Shown: positions 43,307 to 53,790, counted from the stretch's first letter. The stretch: 64,000 nt of DNA from Isochrysis galbana (GCA_018136815.1 CM030933.1:3211144-3275143); one strand, 5' to 3'. Notes: generated from the sequence alone by a model not told the origin. Program-made: numbers and translations.

Positions 43307-43684
43307 CTTGAGTCGAAATTATTGGTGCTTGAATGAAACAAAGAACGAGGGGGTTTGTGCTTCTTGGGTTGGTTGTAGTTGGAAGAGGGAGTGGGAGAGG
43401 GATTCAAGTATAGGAAGAGGGCCCAAAGGGCATTGAGTTGTAGGTAGTTGTGGCCCACAAGAGTGGGGTGAAAACGATAAGTGTATCAACATGGGTCTTG
43501 AGTTGAAATTTTTGGTGCTTGAAACAGAGGGTGAAGGGGTTCGTGCTGTTTGGGTTGGTTGTGGTGTGAAGGGGGAGTGGGAGAGGGAGTCTAGTGTTGA
43601 AAGAGGGCCCAAGGCAGGGCACTGAGCTGTAGGTACTTGTGGTTCACAAGAGTGGGGTGAAGAAAACAAGTGTGTCAACAAGTT
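43307..43684 (-). repeat. tandem duplication, unit about 188 bp
   Basis: Two imperfect copies (about 43307-43493 and 43494-43684) share GTGCTTGAA, TTGGGTTGGTTGTRGT, GGGAGTGGGAGAGGGA and CACAAGAGTGGGGTGAA in order. On the minus strand both are read in the same frame as part of the transposon-associated ORF at 43319-44077. Confidence 0.7.
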
Positions 43685-44099
43685 GGGAAACCGAGGCATG
43701 GGGTGCTCTCCGGGGAAGATTGATGGTTGTGAAGTGCCCTCCCATGATGGGTGCACTGATGGTAGAGGTTTCCACCATGGGGAGGACAGCGGAGCTGCCC
43801 TCCCACATGAGGTGCTCTTGGGGTGGGAGGGTTTCCCACTGTTGGAGGGGATCTCAAAGACCCCCTGCATGCTACGCAGAGCCATGGTGGCAACCTGTTC
43901 GGTGCCGTGTGCCGTAGTGCTCGCCACCCCGCGCGCCTGCGCGGGTGTGGTTTGGATGGGTTGGATGGGCTCTAAGAGGGCTTTCTGACGAGCCGCCTCG
44001 GGCCGCATGGGGCGTCCCAGGTGGGGCGCGGTGGCGAGGGTCGCCTGGGGCTCGGGAGCGGTCGCGGCACGCTCCATAGTTCAAACTATAACAATAGTT
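43319..44099 (-). mobile_element. hAT-associated 'MERA' module with ORF
   Basis: The palindrome (44084-44099) precedes the ATG at 44077 on the minus strand. The 252-aa frame begins 'MERAATAPEPQATLATA' and is Pro/Ser/Thr-rich, with the tandem duplication at its end. Nucleotides 43842-44099 are repeated at 50838-51096 at over 90 percent identity by eye. No transposase motif is present, so this is probably the N-terminal part of a hAT-family protein or an internally deleted copy. Confidence 0.5.
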
Positions 44100-44565
44100 T
44101 CAAACGTGCAGTATAAGAGAGATCTCACGCGGGAAGGGTGTGATGAGTTGCAATCACCCATGTGCACGCCGTGGATGCGCACGGCGCGATGTGCATCGGT
44201 TCCCCCGCGGGGGCGCCGCTCGCTGCCTGTGACTTGTGTTTGCTTTAATAATGCCGAGCGTAATTTCCCATCACGTACGCGTGGACGGCGCCCTCCAGCG
44301 CGGCCGAGAAGAGCCGCCAACTCGTCGACCGGTCCACCTCGACGATCACCGTCGGCGGCTTGGGCAGCGAATGCAGCCGGCGAGCCAGCGCACGCTCCTC
44401 CCGCGAACCCGCGACAGGAAGCCCCGCGGCGGCCGACGACGAGCAAAGGCACAGCGCCGGGACCGATCCACACGCATCTGGCGAAACTCCAGGGTCCTCC
44501 TCCCAGACTTCTTCCCCCGCTTCACTCTCCTCTTCCTCCTCCACAACCCTCCTCGCTCCTTCGAC
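44100..44565. other. upstream region of the next gene
   Basis: Contains open frames in all three plus registers but no recognisable domain. Pyrimidine-rich sequence (TTCACTCTCCTCTTCCTCCTCC, about 44521-44545) lies just before the ATG at 44566 and may be promoter, 5' UTR or intron end. Confidence 0.35.
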
Positions 44566-45150
44566 ATGGGCCAGTACTTTGTCTTCATCGCCAAGCGACT
44601 CGGTCAGCGCACCTACGAGGAGATCCGGACCCCAGCCTTCAGGTTCTGCGAACACATGGAGGAGGGCATGGGCGGTGCCATCCTGGCGATGCTGCTCGTC
44701 ACAGCCTCCGGCATGGGCCGTGGATGTGGAGACTTCCGCGTGGATTTGGCAAAGGAACGCTACCCGTCGATGTGGGCACTCATCCAGCCATACATGGGCC
44801 GTTGGTGCAAGGCACAGCTCATGCTCGTCGGCGACTACTCCGACGAGTACGACAAGATCCCAATCCCAAAGACCAGATACATTGGAGAGCAGGCCGCCGT
44901 CGCGTACCTCTGCATGGAATACATCATGGCGGTCGCGTACGCTGAAACGAATCCCATGGTGCAAGTGCGCCGAGCAGCTGGCAAACTCTACCTGCAGAAC
45001 CAGAAGGCCGTCCTCGCACGCATCACGGACCTCGCCACCCAGGATCAGCCAAGCGACATCGTCACTTGCCAGGAGAACGACATTGACAATAGGATCGAGG
45101 TTGAGGGGTGTGAGAAAAAGACGAAGAAGATGAAAACTCAGCCTGCGTAA
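44566..45150 (+). CDS. MGQYF-type conserved hypothetical protein (algal / giant-virus family)
   Basis: 194 aa from the ATG at 44566, chosen because the family's proteins begin M-G-Q-Y and because pyrimidine-rich non-coding sequence precedes it. Visible family features are the N-terminal 'MGQYF', a mid 'ILAMLLVTASGMGRGCGDFR' resembling the usual LAxLLA...GRGGGD block, and 'MGRWCKAQLMLVGDYSDEYD' matching the GRWAGDRIVIxGDYxDE motif. The tail is Lys-rich ('KKTKKMKTQ'). From memory this motif set is common in uncharacterised proteins of algae and of large algal viruses; function is unknown. The copy is diverged, with GRWCKAQ in place of GRWAGDR, so it may be an old viral-to-host or host paralogue. 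The region around is transposon-rich. Confidence 0.55.
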   Translation: MGQYFVFIAKRLGQRTYEEIRTPAFRFCEHMEEGMGGAILAMLLVTASGMGRGCGDFRVDLAKERYPSMWALIQPYMGRWCKAQLMLVGDYSDEYDKIPIPKTRYIGEQAAVAYLCMEYIMAVAYAETNPMVQVRRAAGKLYLQNQKAVLARITDLATQDQPSDIVTCQENDIDNRIEVEGCEKKTKKMKTQPA

Positions 45151-46349
45151 CTGGGGTTGCCAGGGGGTGTTGGGGTGCTGCGCACTGGCTGGAGAAAAAA
45201 TATTGTGTTAAATTGTGTTAAAGACGCGACATGCCCCATGGGTATAATAATTAGCTTGTAATAATGATACTCATTGGAGGAATTGTTCAGACATTCCTAC
45301 CTAAAACAGCTAGGCATTCTGAGTGAAAACAAAACTATCACCTGGCCCTCTTTTGATGGAACGCGACTTTGTGGACTCGGCTGGTTTATGGTTTGTAGCC
45401 ATGCAACATGCAATCCCGGTCTTCCCTTTGTTTCCTTGGCCAGCGAGGGTCGGAATTTCCCGCGCTTCGCTTCCTCGCCGCCCCTTCAGTGCCCCGTTTC
45501 CCCCGTCCATTTCTTTTGCTCTTTCCCTGTTCTTTTACTCTTCCGTCCCCCTTTCCCTCCCCCCGTGTCTATCCTTTCTCGTCTTTTGTCTTTTGTCTTC
45601 CTGGCGCAATCGCGATCGCTGCGGAGCACCCTCTGTCTCTTCATCCCTCCGTTCCTTCCGTGTGTGTTCGCTCATCGCGTGCTACCATGCAGTCTGAGAG
45701 CTGGTATCCAACATGTTATGCCGAGCCCCTGAATGCCCTCAGCTCACACTCACAGCCCCTGCACCCTCACACACACAACTCCACATCAGACACAGCATCA
45801 CCACCTCAATCACAGTCAAGCACACCCGCCAGCACCCCAGCGACTGCCCACGAGTCACAGCATGCTTTATTGGCAGCAGCCCAATGTGAAGGAGAGGTTG
45901 CCTCCAAGTGGAACCGATTGAAGGCACGCCACGTTTTCGCGTGGAGGCGCAGTTGAGTGAGTTATCCGTTGCATAGGACCCCTAAAAGCTGTAAGCGCTC
46001 ACGCCGCGCGTGCATGAGACCTGGCAGACTCGCACTGTGCAGGTCGTGATTAGGGGAAAGTCGTGTTGCACAAGGGGAAGGCGGGGGGGTGGCCGGGGGG
46101 GACACATGCATGCACAAGTGCACAGGCCACACAGCCACGCGCATTACAATTGCGAGGTGTCCAATGCAGTGCACACGTCCTGGCCAGAGACAAGCCACGC
46201 CCCATGTACCGACCCGACCTCAACCAGCCTCCCTCGTCAGAATCAGGATGCCACTGCCCCAAGCTCTTCAAGGCGCGCTTCAATTCTGTGTTTGAGCCTC
46301 GTGTACAATCTATAGCCGCTGCAGCGAGAGCGAAGCTGCATTCGCTTAC
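45151..46349. other. intergenic region, no supported gene
   Basis: AT-rich just after the gene (45190-45270), then CT-rich stretches (45530-45600) and a CA-rich part (45740-45800, CACACACAAC). A frame from 45687 ('MQSESWYPTCYAEP', in the 45408-45956 register) has no domain. Nothing firm. Confidence 0.35.
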
Positions 46350-46694
46350 TTACCCATTTCCGGTGGTCGGCCGCACGTAATCGCCGTCCGGAGGGAAGTG
46401 CCCTATTACGGCGATGGCGATCATGAAGATGAGAAATAGGAAGCAGAAGGAGTATACCGCACGTCGGATCCTTGGGCTATACGATTGGTAGTGCTCGTGT
46501 CGCGCGACACCGCCCGTCTCGCCCTCTGTGGCGCGACTTGGGCCGACTGCGGCGCAATCGTGCACGACGTCCGAACACGCGGGCTTCTCACGCCGATCGG
46601 TTGTAATCCTCCGTAATGCGCCAACAGTCGAAGAAAGCCATCGGCCCGCGCGCTCACGCGTTAGTGCGCGTGCCCTCGCCAGCGACTCCATCAT
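46350..46694 (-). CDS. small putative single-pass membrane protein
   Basis: 114 aa from the ATG at 46694. The N-terminal half is Arg-rich and polar. Residues about 80-100 form a strong hydrophobic helix ('AVYSFCFLFLIFMIAIAVIG') preceded by 'SPRIRR', followed by a short 14-residue tail 'HFPPDGDYVRPTTGNG'. That is the arrangement of a tail-anchored or type II protein. The frame is open further upstream only through GA-repeat translation, so I trim it to this ATG. No family was recognised. It may also be the last exon of a longer gene. Confidence 0.35.
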   Translation of the reverse strand: MMESLARARALTRERAGRWLSSTVGALRRITTDRREKPACSDVVHDCAAVGPSRATEGETGGVARHEHYQSYSPRIRRAVYSFCFLFLIFMIAIAVIGHFPPDGDYVRPTTGNG

Positions 46695-47560
46695 GCCTCG
46701 GTGCCCGCCGGGAAGAGCCTCATCGTCCGCTGGCCGGATCTCAATACTCGTCTTGCTGCACCGCACCCCAGCGGGCAGCGGCCGTGGTGAGAAGCGCAGG
46801 TGGTCTGGCACTCTCTGGCGCGCTCTGTCGCCCCCTTCTCCCCCACTTTCCCTCTCTCTCTCTCTCCCTCCCCTCCTCGCTCGCTCCCTCCTTTCCTCTC
46901 GCTCTCCCTCTCTCCCTCCCTCTCCCTCTCTCCCCCTCCCCCCCTCTCTCCCTCCCTCCCTCCCCCCCCTCTTCCTCCCTCCCCCCCCCTCTCCCCCTCC
47001 CCTCCCTCCCCCCATCCCCCCTCCCCTCCCCCCTCCCTCTCTCAGCACTGGAAGCCCAGAAGGTGGAGAGCTGCCGAGCGGTTCGGACGAGTGTGAGCGC
47101 TCAGTTGTAGGCCGGGGAACGCGCCAGCTCTGCCAGATGCAGCCCTCCTGGACCTCTGAGTCCTCTTCTCCCACCCGCATCTCTCTTCCTCTCCCTCTCT
47201 CTCTGTCCCTCTCCCCCCCCCTCTCTCTCTCTCCCCCTCCCTCCCTCTCCCTCCGCCACCCCCTCTCCCTCCCTCTCCTTCTCCCTCTCTACCCCCCCGC
47301 CCTTCTCTACTATAGAATCTCTCTCTCTTCTCCTCTCCCCGAGCTTCTACTTTACTCTGTACTCTGTACTCTGTCTTTCTACCACCTCTCTCTAACTCTC
47401 TAACTCTCGCCTGTTCCCTGCCCCCCCCCTGAGTCAATTCTATTGTATACCGTAGTAGTAGTCCCAACCTCTCTCCTCTCTCCCTCCTTCTCGCCTTCTC
47501 TCCTCTCTCTCCATACTCCTACTCCGACTCATCACTTTCACTTTGTTGATGAATAGTGAA
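46695..47560. repeat. long CT/GA-rich low-complexity tract
   Basis: 46835-47045 and 47165-47520 are almost pure pyrimidine on the plus strand (CTCTCCCTCCCTC). Reading frames through them are artefacts of low complexity. They lie directly upstream of the small minus-strand gene. Confidence 0.7.
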
Positions 47561-47568
47561 TAGGGCAA

Positions 47569-48535
47569 CTATCGTTATAACGATAGGGTCATGGAGCATG
47601 GAGCGCGCCACGCTCCCCTCCTCCCTCTTCGCCCACTCCACCGCGCCGGCTGACCAAGAGATGGCCGACGTCACGCAACCGTACCGTCCTCTCCCAGAGC
47701 TCTCGCCCACCCAGGTGGCCGCGAGCCGCACCCCGCCACGCGCACAGAGCCACGCACAACACAAGACCAGCCTCCACACAACACACCACATCCACCAGCA
47801 CAGACAACCCACCAGAAAGCAGGAACAAAAGGAGCCTCAGGGCCCATCTTCCCATAGGGAAAGCCTCAGGGCTGGGCCCCTACAACGCCGCGGCACCGAC
47901 CTCGTGCGCCAGCACGTGGCGCGGACCCGGCCGGTCGGCAAGACCACCATCACAAAGTCAGCTGAATCCTGCAGCATCAGCTGCAGGACTCAGCAATATG
48001 AACCGATGAAGCCCACACTGGAGTCAGATGAAGCCCGAGAGACAGCACGGGACTGCACCGACCAAGCCATGCACACCCCACGCCCCACGAGCACCCAAGG
48101 AGACACAACAGCCGCGACAGCAGCTGCGATTCCCACAAACAGCAACACACCAACATACGACAACAACAGGGCACCATGAATGGTACCTACCTTTTGTGGC
48201 TCATTTACCCAACATCGTCGATCATTTGATGCGAGAGCTCCCTTCCTACATGGTGGGATGTAGAGGCGTCCAAGTGGACCACTCACTCTGACATCAGCAA
48301 GGTATTCACCAAGGATGTTCTCGCTTGGTGGGCATCAAATCAAAACCAATTTCCGCATTGGGCGCAAGTTGCAAGGATTGTTATGTGTTTGAGTCCAAAT
48401 TCTGCCTCAAGTGAGCGTGTCTTTTCTTTGTTGACGTGTTGACGTGCATGTTTGGCCCTGAACGGTCATGTTCCTTGGCCGATTAATTGGAGGCAGCGGT
48501 CATGTTGCGCTACAACAACAACAAACGCAACAAGG
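47569..48535 (+). mobile_element. internally deleted hAT transposon with start module and hATC
   Basis: A perfect 18-bp palindrome CTATCGTTATAACGATAG (47569-47586) lies 11 nt ahead of ATGGAGCGCGCC (47598). The frame runs to 48179 ('MERATLPSSLFAH...', Thr/Gln/Pro-rich). At 48251-48456 another frame encodes the hAT dimerisation (hATC) motif: 'DVLAWWASNQNQFPHWAQVA' and 'SPNSASSERVFSLL'. After the stop, 'MFGPERS' and 'VMLRYNNNKRN' finish the usual hATC end. The DDE/RNase H core and zinc finger are absent, so most of the transposase has been deleted. Confidence 0.6.
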
Positions 48536-50225
48536 TCTCGTCATCGTAGTGTCTAGTGTGTGTTGTTTGTGTGCTTCTCTGTTTCAATTCATTGTACATT
48601 GTATGTACAAAATAGCTTGATTGAGGCAAGAGAGAGGAGGGGTATGGGTGTGTAGGGGAGAGAGGAGAGGAAAAGAAGAGTGACAATGATAAGAGCATAT
48701 ATATATGTGCGGCGCTTACTACTAGTAACGGTAGGGGTGGGGACGGGAAAAATCGACTTTTCAAAATTGCACCCAAAACTCCAAGAGAAAGCAAGGAGAT
48801 ATTCTTCATGATGACAACAAAGCAACTACAAAGTTTCGCGAGTTGATTCTTTCGTGGTCACGAGTACGAAGGTCCGCAATGCGGCGATTTTTTTGGCAGT
48901 GGCCAAGGAGTTTTCTTTTAGGTACACACACCCTCATTGCCATGAGCGCCATGCGCAAAATGTAAGTGCAAGTGCTGCTGACGGCTTCTCAAGTTCAAGC
49001 ACTTCTCTGAAACTTGACGCCCGACGATAGTCTTGCCCAATGTATGTGGTTCATCAAGGATAGTATTCGCTCTCACCTTCAGTGATGTTCATCAAGATGA
49101 GCTACTTCAAACCCGCTTTGCGGCACTGCGCGGCCCGGCGATGAAAACTGAATTAGTTGCGTCCGCACTCCGCACAAATGCGCGCCCTACGCCCTACCCA
49201 CCAATGCGGCTCCAAAGTAGGCGCGAAGTGGCCGCCACTTCGGCAAAAGCGCAGGACGTGGTGCGTGGTGCGCTCATCCGCTCCGCCAAAAACAACTCAA
49301 CCTCAAAACAAAGACTAGAAAAAGAAAACAGCAGTAGCATGAGCGGGCGATTGCGATTGCTCAATGCTCAGCATCTGCTCAAGGCCGCTCGCAACAGAGG
49401 CTTGCATCTAGATCAATGAGTTGTGGTACCAACGCACAACATGCTACTCGCATGCGGATAACGACTGCACCCATCACAACCACTACAACGCCACAATCGA
49501 GGCAAACATTAATCCCACAGATTCCTAGTAAGTAGCTAGAGCACTAAGGCCTGAACTTGGCCCACTCCGCAGCACCTGCCACTCTTCTTGCAGCTAGCTG
49601 TGTGGGGCCACCTTTAACGCCGGCCTAGGAGGTAAGGGAGTGGTGTCATGAGCATAAGCGGGGCCGCGTCCACAGCACGACTTGCATCCGCTTACCAGCC
49701 AAGTGCCGTGGGCTCTAGCCCGCATCAGCCGCGCGGACACGGCCATCTAGCTCGAGCCCCTTGCACCAAGCCCGCAAAGCAAATGAGGGAACATGAGTAC
49801 CGAAGGGGGACCCTCGGTACCTACGTCTGGGGCCGAACTCGGCGGCACTCTAGCACTATGTCGGCTGCTGCTGAGATTGATCCCTGCCGAGCCGGCAACA
49901 CACCCAACCTCCGAGGCAAAAAGAGGGAATGGTGCCGTGGGCACCAATCAGTGCCCACGGCACCACTTGGAGGAGGCAATGCGGGCAACGGCTCCAGCTG
50001 CGCTAGCGATCCAGCGCGGTGGTTCTGGCGCCCGCTCTCGCACCAGCCGCGCTGTCAGCACGAACTCACCAGCCCCCCCCCCCTTTTCCCCCCCCTCCCC
50101 CGTTCCCCCCCCCCTCCCCCCTCGCCCCTCGCCCCTCGCCCCTCCCCTCCGGGCCCACCTTCATGCACCACATACATGCGCGAGAGCTCGGCGCTCAGCC
50201 GAGGTACACGCACTGCCATACGTTG
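48536..50225. other. intergenic region, no supported gene
   Basis: Contains a small (AT)n run (48696-48706), an open frame at 49033-49419 (128 aa, basic, no domain) and conflicting frames at 49648-50380. A C-rich run (50074-50140) lies just before the next hAT fragment. The 49.6-50.2 kb part may be degraded transposon. Confidence 0.35.
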
Positions 50226-50497
50226 CCGCAGCCTGAGACTTCGCAGTGGATCGTGGAGACGTCAAGGATTTCACCATCAAAGTGCTACAGTGGTGGGCAT
50301 GCAATCGTTCAAAGGTTCCCACATGGGCATCGGCTGCTCGTATTGCTTTCTCTCTTACCCCATCGTCTGCTTCCTATGAGCGTGTGTTCTCTATGTTGAA
50401 GTGTATGTTTGGTCGTTTGGTCACCTGCAGTCCTCGAGTCTCGCCGATCAGGTGCAAGCCGGGCTCATGTTGCGCTACAATGATCGTAAGGTTTGAT
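50226..50497 (+). mobile_element. hAT transposase C-terminal (hATC) fragment
   Basis: Encodes 'FTIKVLQWWACNRSKVPTWA', 'RIAFSLTPSSASYERVFSML' and 'CMFGRL', then in another frame 'VQAGLMLRYNDRKV'. This is the same motif set as at 48251-48530, with different third-position bases, so it is a separate old copy with at least one frameshift. No upstream transposase core was found. Confidence 0.65.
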
Positions 50498-50837
50498 ACT
50501 TTATTATACTTTGTTTGGCAATATGAATGAGAGCCGTACGATATATAATTATAATATACAATCTGATCAAGCAATGGGTCGCGGCAAATGAAGTCCATAA
50601 GAAATAGCACTGGCACTGACTACGGACAACTTTAGCACATCTGGCAGTGCGCGCGCACGCGGATGACGGTGTTTATAGGCACTACACGCATCACACGCAT
50701 AGTAGACCAAAATGGCGTGAAATCAACGCGAAACTATGCACAACTTGACACAAAACTTCAGGGCTCGGTGCGAAACTTCCGCAAAACTTTTGCACAAAAC
50801 TTTGGGGGTTCGGACGCAAAACTCTTACCAGGCCCTA
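50498..50837. other. intergenic region
   Basis: AT-rich (50540-50570). Contains CGAAACTT/CAAAACTT short repeats at 50728-50812. No gene supported. Confidence 0.35.
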
Positions 50838-51096
50838 ACTGTTGGAGGGGGTCTCCAAGACCCCCTGCATGCTACGCAGAGCCATGGTGGCAACCTGTTT
50901 GGTGCCAGTGCTCGCCACCCCGCGCGCTTGCGCGGGTGTGGTTTGGATGGGCTGGATGGGCTTTGAGAGGGCTTTCTGACGAGCCGCCTCGGGCGGCATG
51001 GGGCGTCCCAGGTGGGGCGCGGTGGCGAGGGTCGCCTGGGGCTCGGGAGCGGTCGCGGCACGCTCCATCTCCATAGGTCAAACTATAACAATAGTT
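50838..51096 (-). mobile_element. hAT-associated 'MERA' module, second copy of the 43.8-44.1 kb repeat
   Basis: Palindrome at 51081-51096, ATG at 51074 or 51068, 'MEMERAATAPEPQATLATA'. It repeats 43842-44099 (GTTGGAGGGG... to ...AACAATAGTTT) with more than 90 percent identity, then stops. The copy is only the 5' part of the module. Confidence 0.6.
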
Positions 51097-51099
51097 TTG

Positions 51100-51245
51100 A
51101 TTTGGCTGTATTTGAAGCGCGTCCTGGGTTGTAGGCCTCGAATGCATTTGAAATGTATTTTGCCAGAGGCAGAGGCCAAATACATATGTATTTGGCTGTA
51201 TTTGGAGGCCCAAGCACCGTAGTATTTCCCATCTAGGTCCACAAC
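51100..51245 (-). mobile_element. MITE-family copy
   Basis: Reverse complement shares GATGGGAAATAC, GGTGCTTGGGC, CAAATACAGCCAAATACATATGTATTTGG and CGAGGCCTACAACCCAGGACG with 18441-18575 in the same order. The right-hand inverted end seen at 18611-18623 is not found, so it is truncated where it meets the hAT-like palindrome. Confidence 0.6.
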
Positions 51246-51640
51246 CCAAGATCCTAGGCGTCCACACGAAGCTTTTGACTTTTGACCGAGAACGAGAGAA
51301 AGAGAAAGCAAAGAATTATATCTTATAACGACAAATGTCGAACGACGAAAGAGAAGCCTAACGCCTAACCAGTGTCGATTCGCGAATGCGACACAAGAGC
51401 CCCCACGTTTAACTTTGATAAATGCTTTATTTTGCTGCGCACACGCTTACACGCTTGCGCTTGCCAGCCCAAATGTCACGACAGTGTCCTTATATTCAAT
51501 ATCTTTAGAGCCCATCGCAGAGCCTAGCCAGCCCAAATGTCCCAACGTGTCACGTACATTTTTTTGGCCAAAATCCAAAATCCGCCCAAATCCCAAATGT
51601 CAAATGTCTACAGAACTGTCTTGACATTTCCGCCAAGCCC
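51246..51640. other. intergenic region
   Basis: Repeated short phrases AGCCCAAATGTC (51464 and 51531) and CAAATGTC. No gene supported. Confidence 0.35.
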
Positions 51641-51870
51641 TATTGTAGCTGGAACCCCGCCTTCTCGGAGATATGTGAGATGTGAGGCAAACGGTCCACG
51701 AAAAGGAGACGAAAGGCGGGGTTCCAGCGGAAAACGGGCGAGTCGTGGCAAATGCTTCGTCTTTTCCCCATCGAGCGGGAGATCGTACCCGCGCGCCCGT
51801 TTTCCGCTGGAACCCCGCGTTTCGTCTCGGAGATGAAAGAAGCTCCATGTGAGGCAAACGAAGACTACAC
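51640..51870. repeat. foldback (long inverted repeat)
   Basis: Arm GACGAAAGGCGGGGTTCCAG plus CGGAAAACGGGCG (51707-51740) is the inverted complement of CGCCCGTTTTCCG plus CTGGAACCCCGCGTTTCGTC (51797-51829), with one mismatch and a spacer of about 55 nt. A further partial copy of the outer arm (GCTGGAACCCCGCC...GATGTGAGGCAAACG) lies at 51647-51692. Likely a foldback-type element or rearranged repeat. Confidence 0.7.
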
Positions 51871-52084
51871 TATATAGGCAAAGCGTAGATGATACTGCTA
51901 CTACGCCTTTCCCCCTCTATCTAGGAGGAGCCCCGCCCTCTTGGGAGATGAAAGGACAACACCTTTCCCCCCCTTCTCTCTCCTCTCCACTCCGCCGTGG
52001 GATTGCCTTCCTCCCCTCCCCAGGAAGGGCTCCCTCTCTCTACATAATAGGGGCTCTCTCCGTGGGGAAGAAGGGCTGGCTCGC

Positions 52085-52360
52085 CTTTGAGTAGAGTAGA
52101 GAAGAAAGGGCTCTCTCCCTAGGGAAGAGAAATAGAGGGCTGGCTCCCTCTGGAGTGGAGAAGAGAAGAAACAGGGGCTCTCTCTACCCCCCGAATAGAG
52201 AAGAAAGGGCCCTCTCCCTAGGGAAGAGAAAGGGCTCTCTCCCTAGGGAAGAGAAAGGGCTGGCTCCCTCTGGAGTGGAGAAGAGAGGAGACAGGGGCTC
52301 TGTTAGCCCCCCGAATAGAGAAGAAAGGGCTCTCTCCCTAGTAAAGAAGGGGCTCTCTCT
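52085..52360 (+). repeat. minisatellite, unit about 125 bp
   Basis: Two and a half copies of a unit containing GAAAGGGCTCTCTCCCTAGG, GGGCTGGCTCCCTCTGGAGT, GGAGAAGAGA and ACAGGGGCTCT...CCCCCCGAATAG. The 220-aa frame across it (52155-52817) is a translation of the repeat. Confidence 0.7.
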
Positions 52361-52494
52361 CTCTCTCCCCTTTGCGCTGTCGGGTTGTAACCGTCGGGCG
52401 GCGGTTACGCGGTTATTAGCCGAAGAAAGCCGAGCGGCGGGGCGGCCGTTAGTCCTTAGACTTCTCTCTCTCTCCCCTTTTTCGCGGGAGGAGA

Positions 52495-52631
52495 GGGGGG
52501 GGGGGGGGCGGGGGGGAAGTCTGGGGAGGGGGGGGCGCGTGAAGAGAGAAGTGCGGCCTCGGTTCTTTAGCTATCCGAGGGGGGAGGGGGGAGGCGGTGT
52601 GCTGGCGTGGTGGGGAGAAGGCGAGAGAGAG

Positions 52632-52694
<63 letters not shown>

Positions 52695-52889
52695 AAGAGG
52701 GAAAGAGGGAAAGAGAGAGGGAGAGGGAGAAAAAGGGAGAGAGAGGGAGAGACTATCTATGGGGTGTGTGTGGTCGGCTGGGGACTGCTGGTAAACACGG
52801 AAAAACGACCGTTCTAATAGAATCTTTGCGGGTGAGGGTGGTCACAGCTTTCGCCGTGGGAAGGGGAAAGGTATGTATTCGCCATCACA

Positions 52890-52933
<44 letters not shown>

Positions 52934-53102
52934 CATCCTCCGTTTGGCCGCAAGTAACGGGTTGTGGACTCCTTCTTATCAATAGTATGAAGGGACGAAC
53001 CATGCGTGGGAGCGGTGGAGCCGGGGAAGGGAGAGCCCAGCAGGCAGAGGAGGAAGAGAGAGGGGGAGAAAGAAAGAGAGATTGAGGAGCAGAGAGAGAG
53101 AG

Positions 53103-53144
<42 letters not shown>

Positions 53145-53790
53145 AGAGAGGACACTGGTTCGAGAGAACACCGCACCCGAGGTGGAGAGAGGCTGCGCCG
53201 CAGGCTCTCTCTCTTTCTCTCTCTCTCTCCACGCCCTTCTCCTCCTCCCCCCCCCCCCCCCCCTCCCCTCCCATCCTTCCTCCTCTCCCTCGATCTTGCT
53301 TCCCCCGCCCCCTACCTTCCCTCCCTCCATCCCTCGTACAGTTGCTGGCTGAGCTCGGAGAGGACGCCGCAGCCACCCACCGATGCCTCTCTCTCTCTCT
53401 CGCTCCTTACCTCCCTCCCTCTCTCTCCATTCTCTCTCTCACGCTTTCCTCTCTCTCTCTCCCCATCCCTCCTTCTCCCTCTCTCTACTCTCCCAACGCT
53501 CCTCGTCCTTCTCCTCCTCCCCCTTCGTCTCCATCTTCTCTCACTCCGCCTTCTCCTCCCCCTTCTTGACCTCCCTCGCCTCCTCCTCCCCCGTCGCCCC
53601 CATCTTCTCCTTCTTCTCCTTCTTCTCCTTCTTCTCCCTCTTCTGCTCATTCTGCCCCTCCTTTTCCTCCTTTTCCGCCTGGTCCTCCCGCTTCTCCTTC
53701 ACCTCCGGCGTCTCCTGCAGCTGCTCCATCCCCGCTCCCTCCCTCCTCCTCCTCCTCCTCTCTTCTCTCTCTTGCGCCTCGGCCTCCCCC
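52495..53790. repeat. cluster of GA/CT microsatellites
   Basis: G run (52495-52530), (GA)n at about 52621-52690, (CT)n at 52891-52931, (GA)n at 53092-53152, and a long pyrimidine-rich stretch 53205-53790 ahead of the large + strand gene. Overlapping frames on both strands in this interval are low-complexity artefacts. The last stretch may hold the promoter, signal-peptide exon or a polypyrimidine tract. Confidence 0.65.

Noticed and set aside
53082-53790. Ser/Leu- and Arg-rich frames in the CT tracts
   Set aside because: Microsatellite translation; only the last few codons before 53791 could be a signal peptide.
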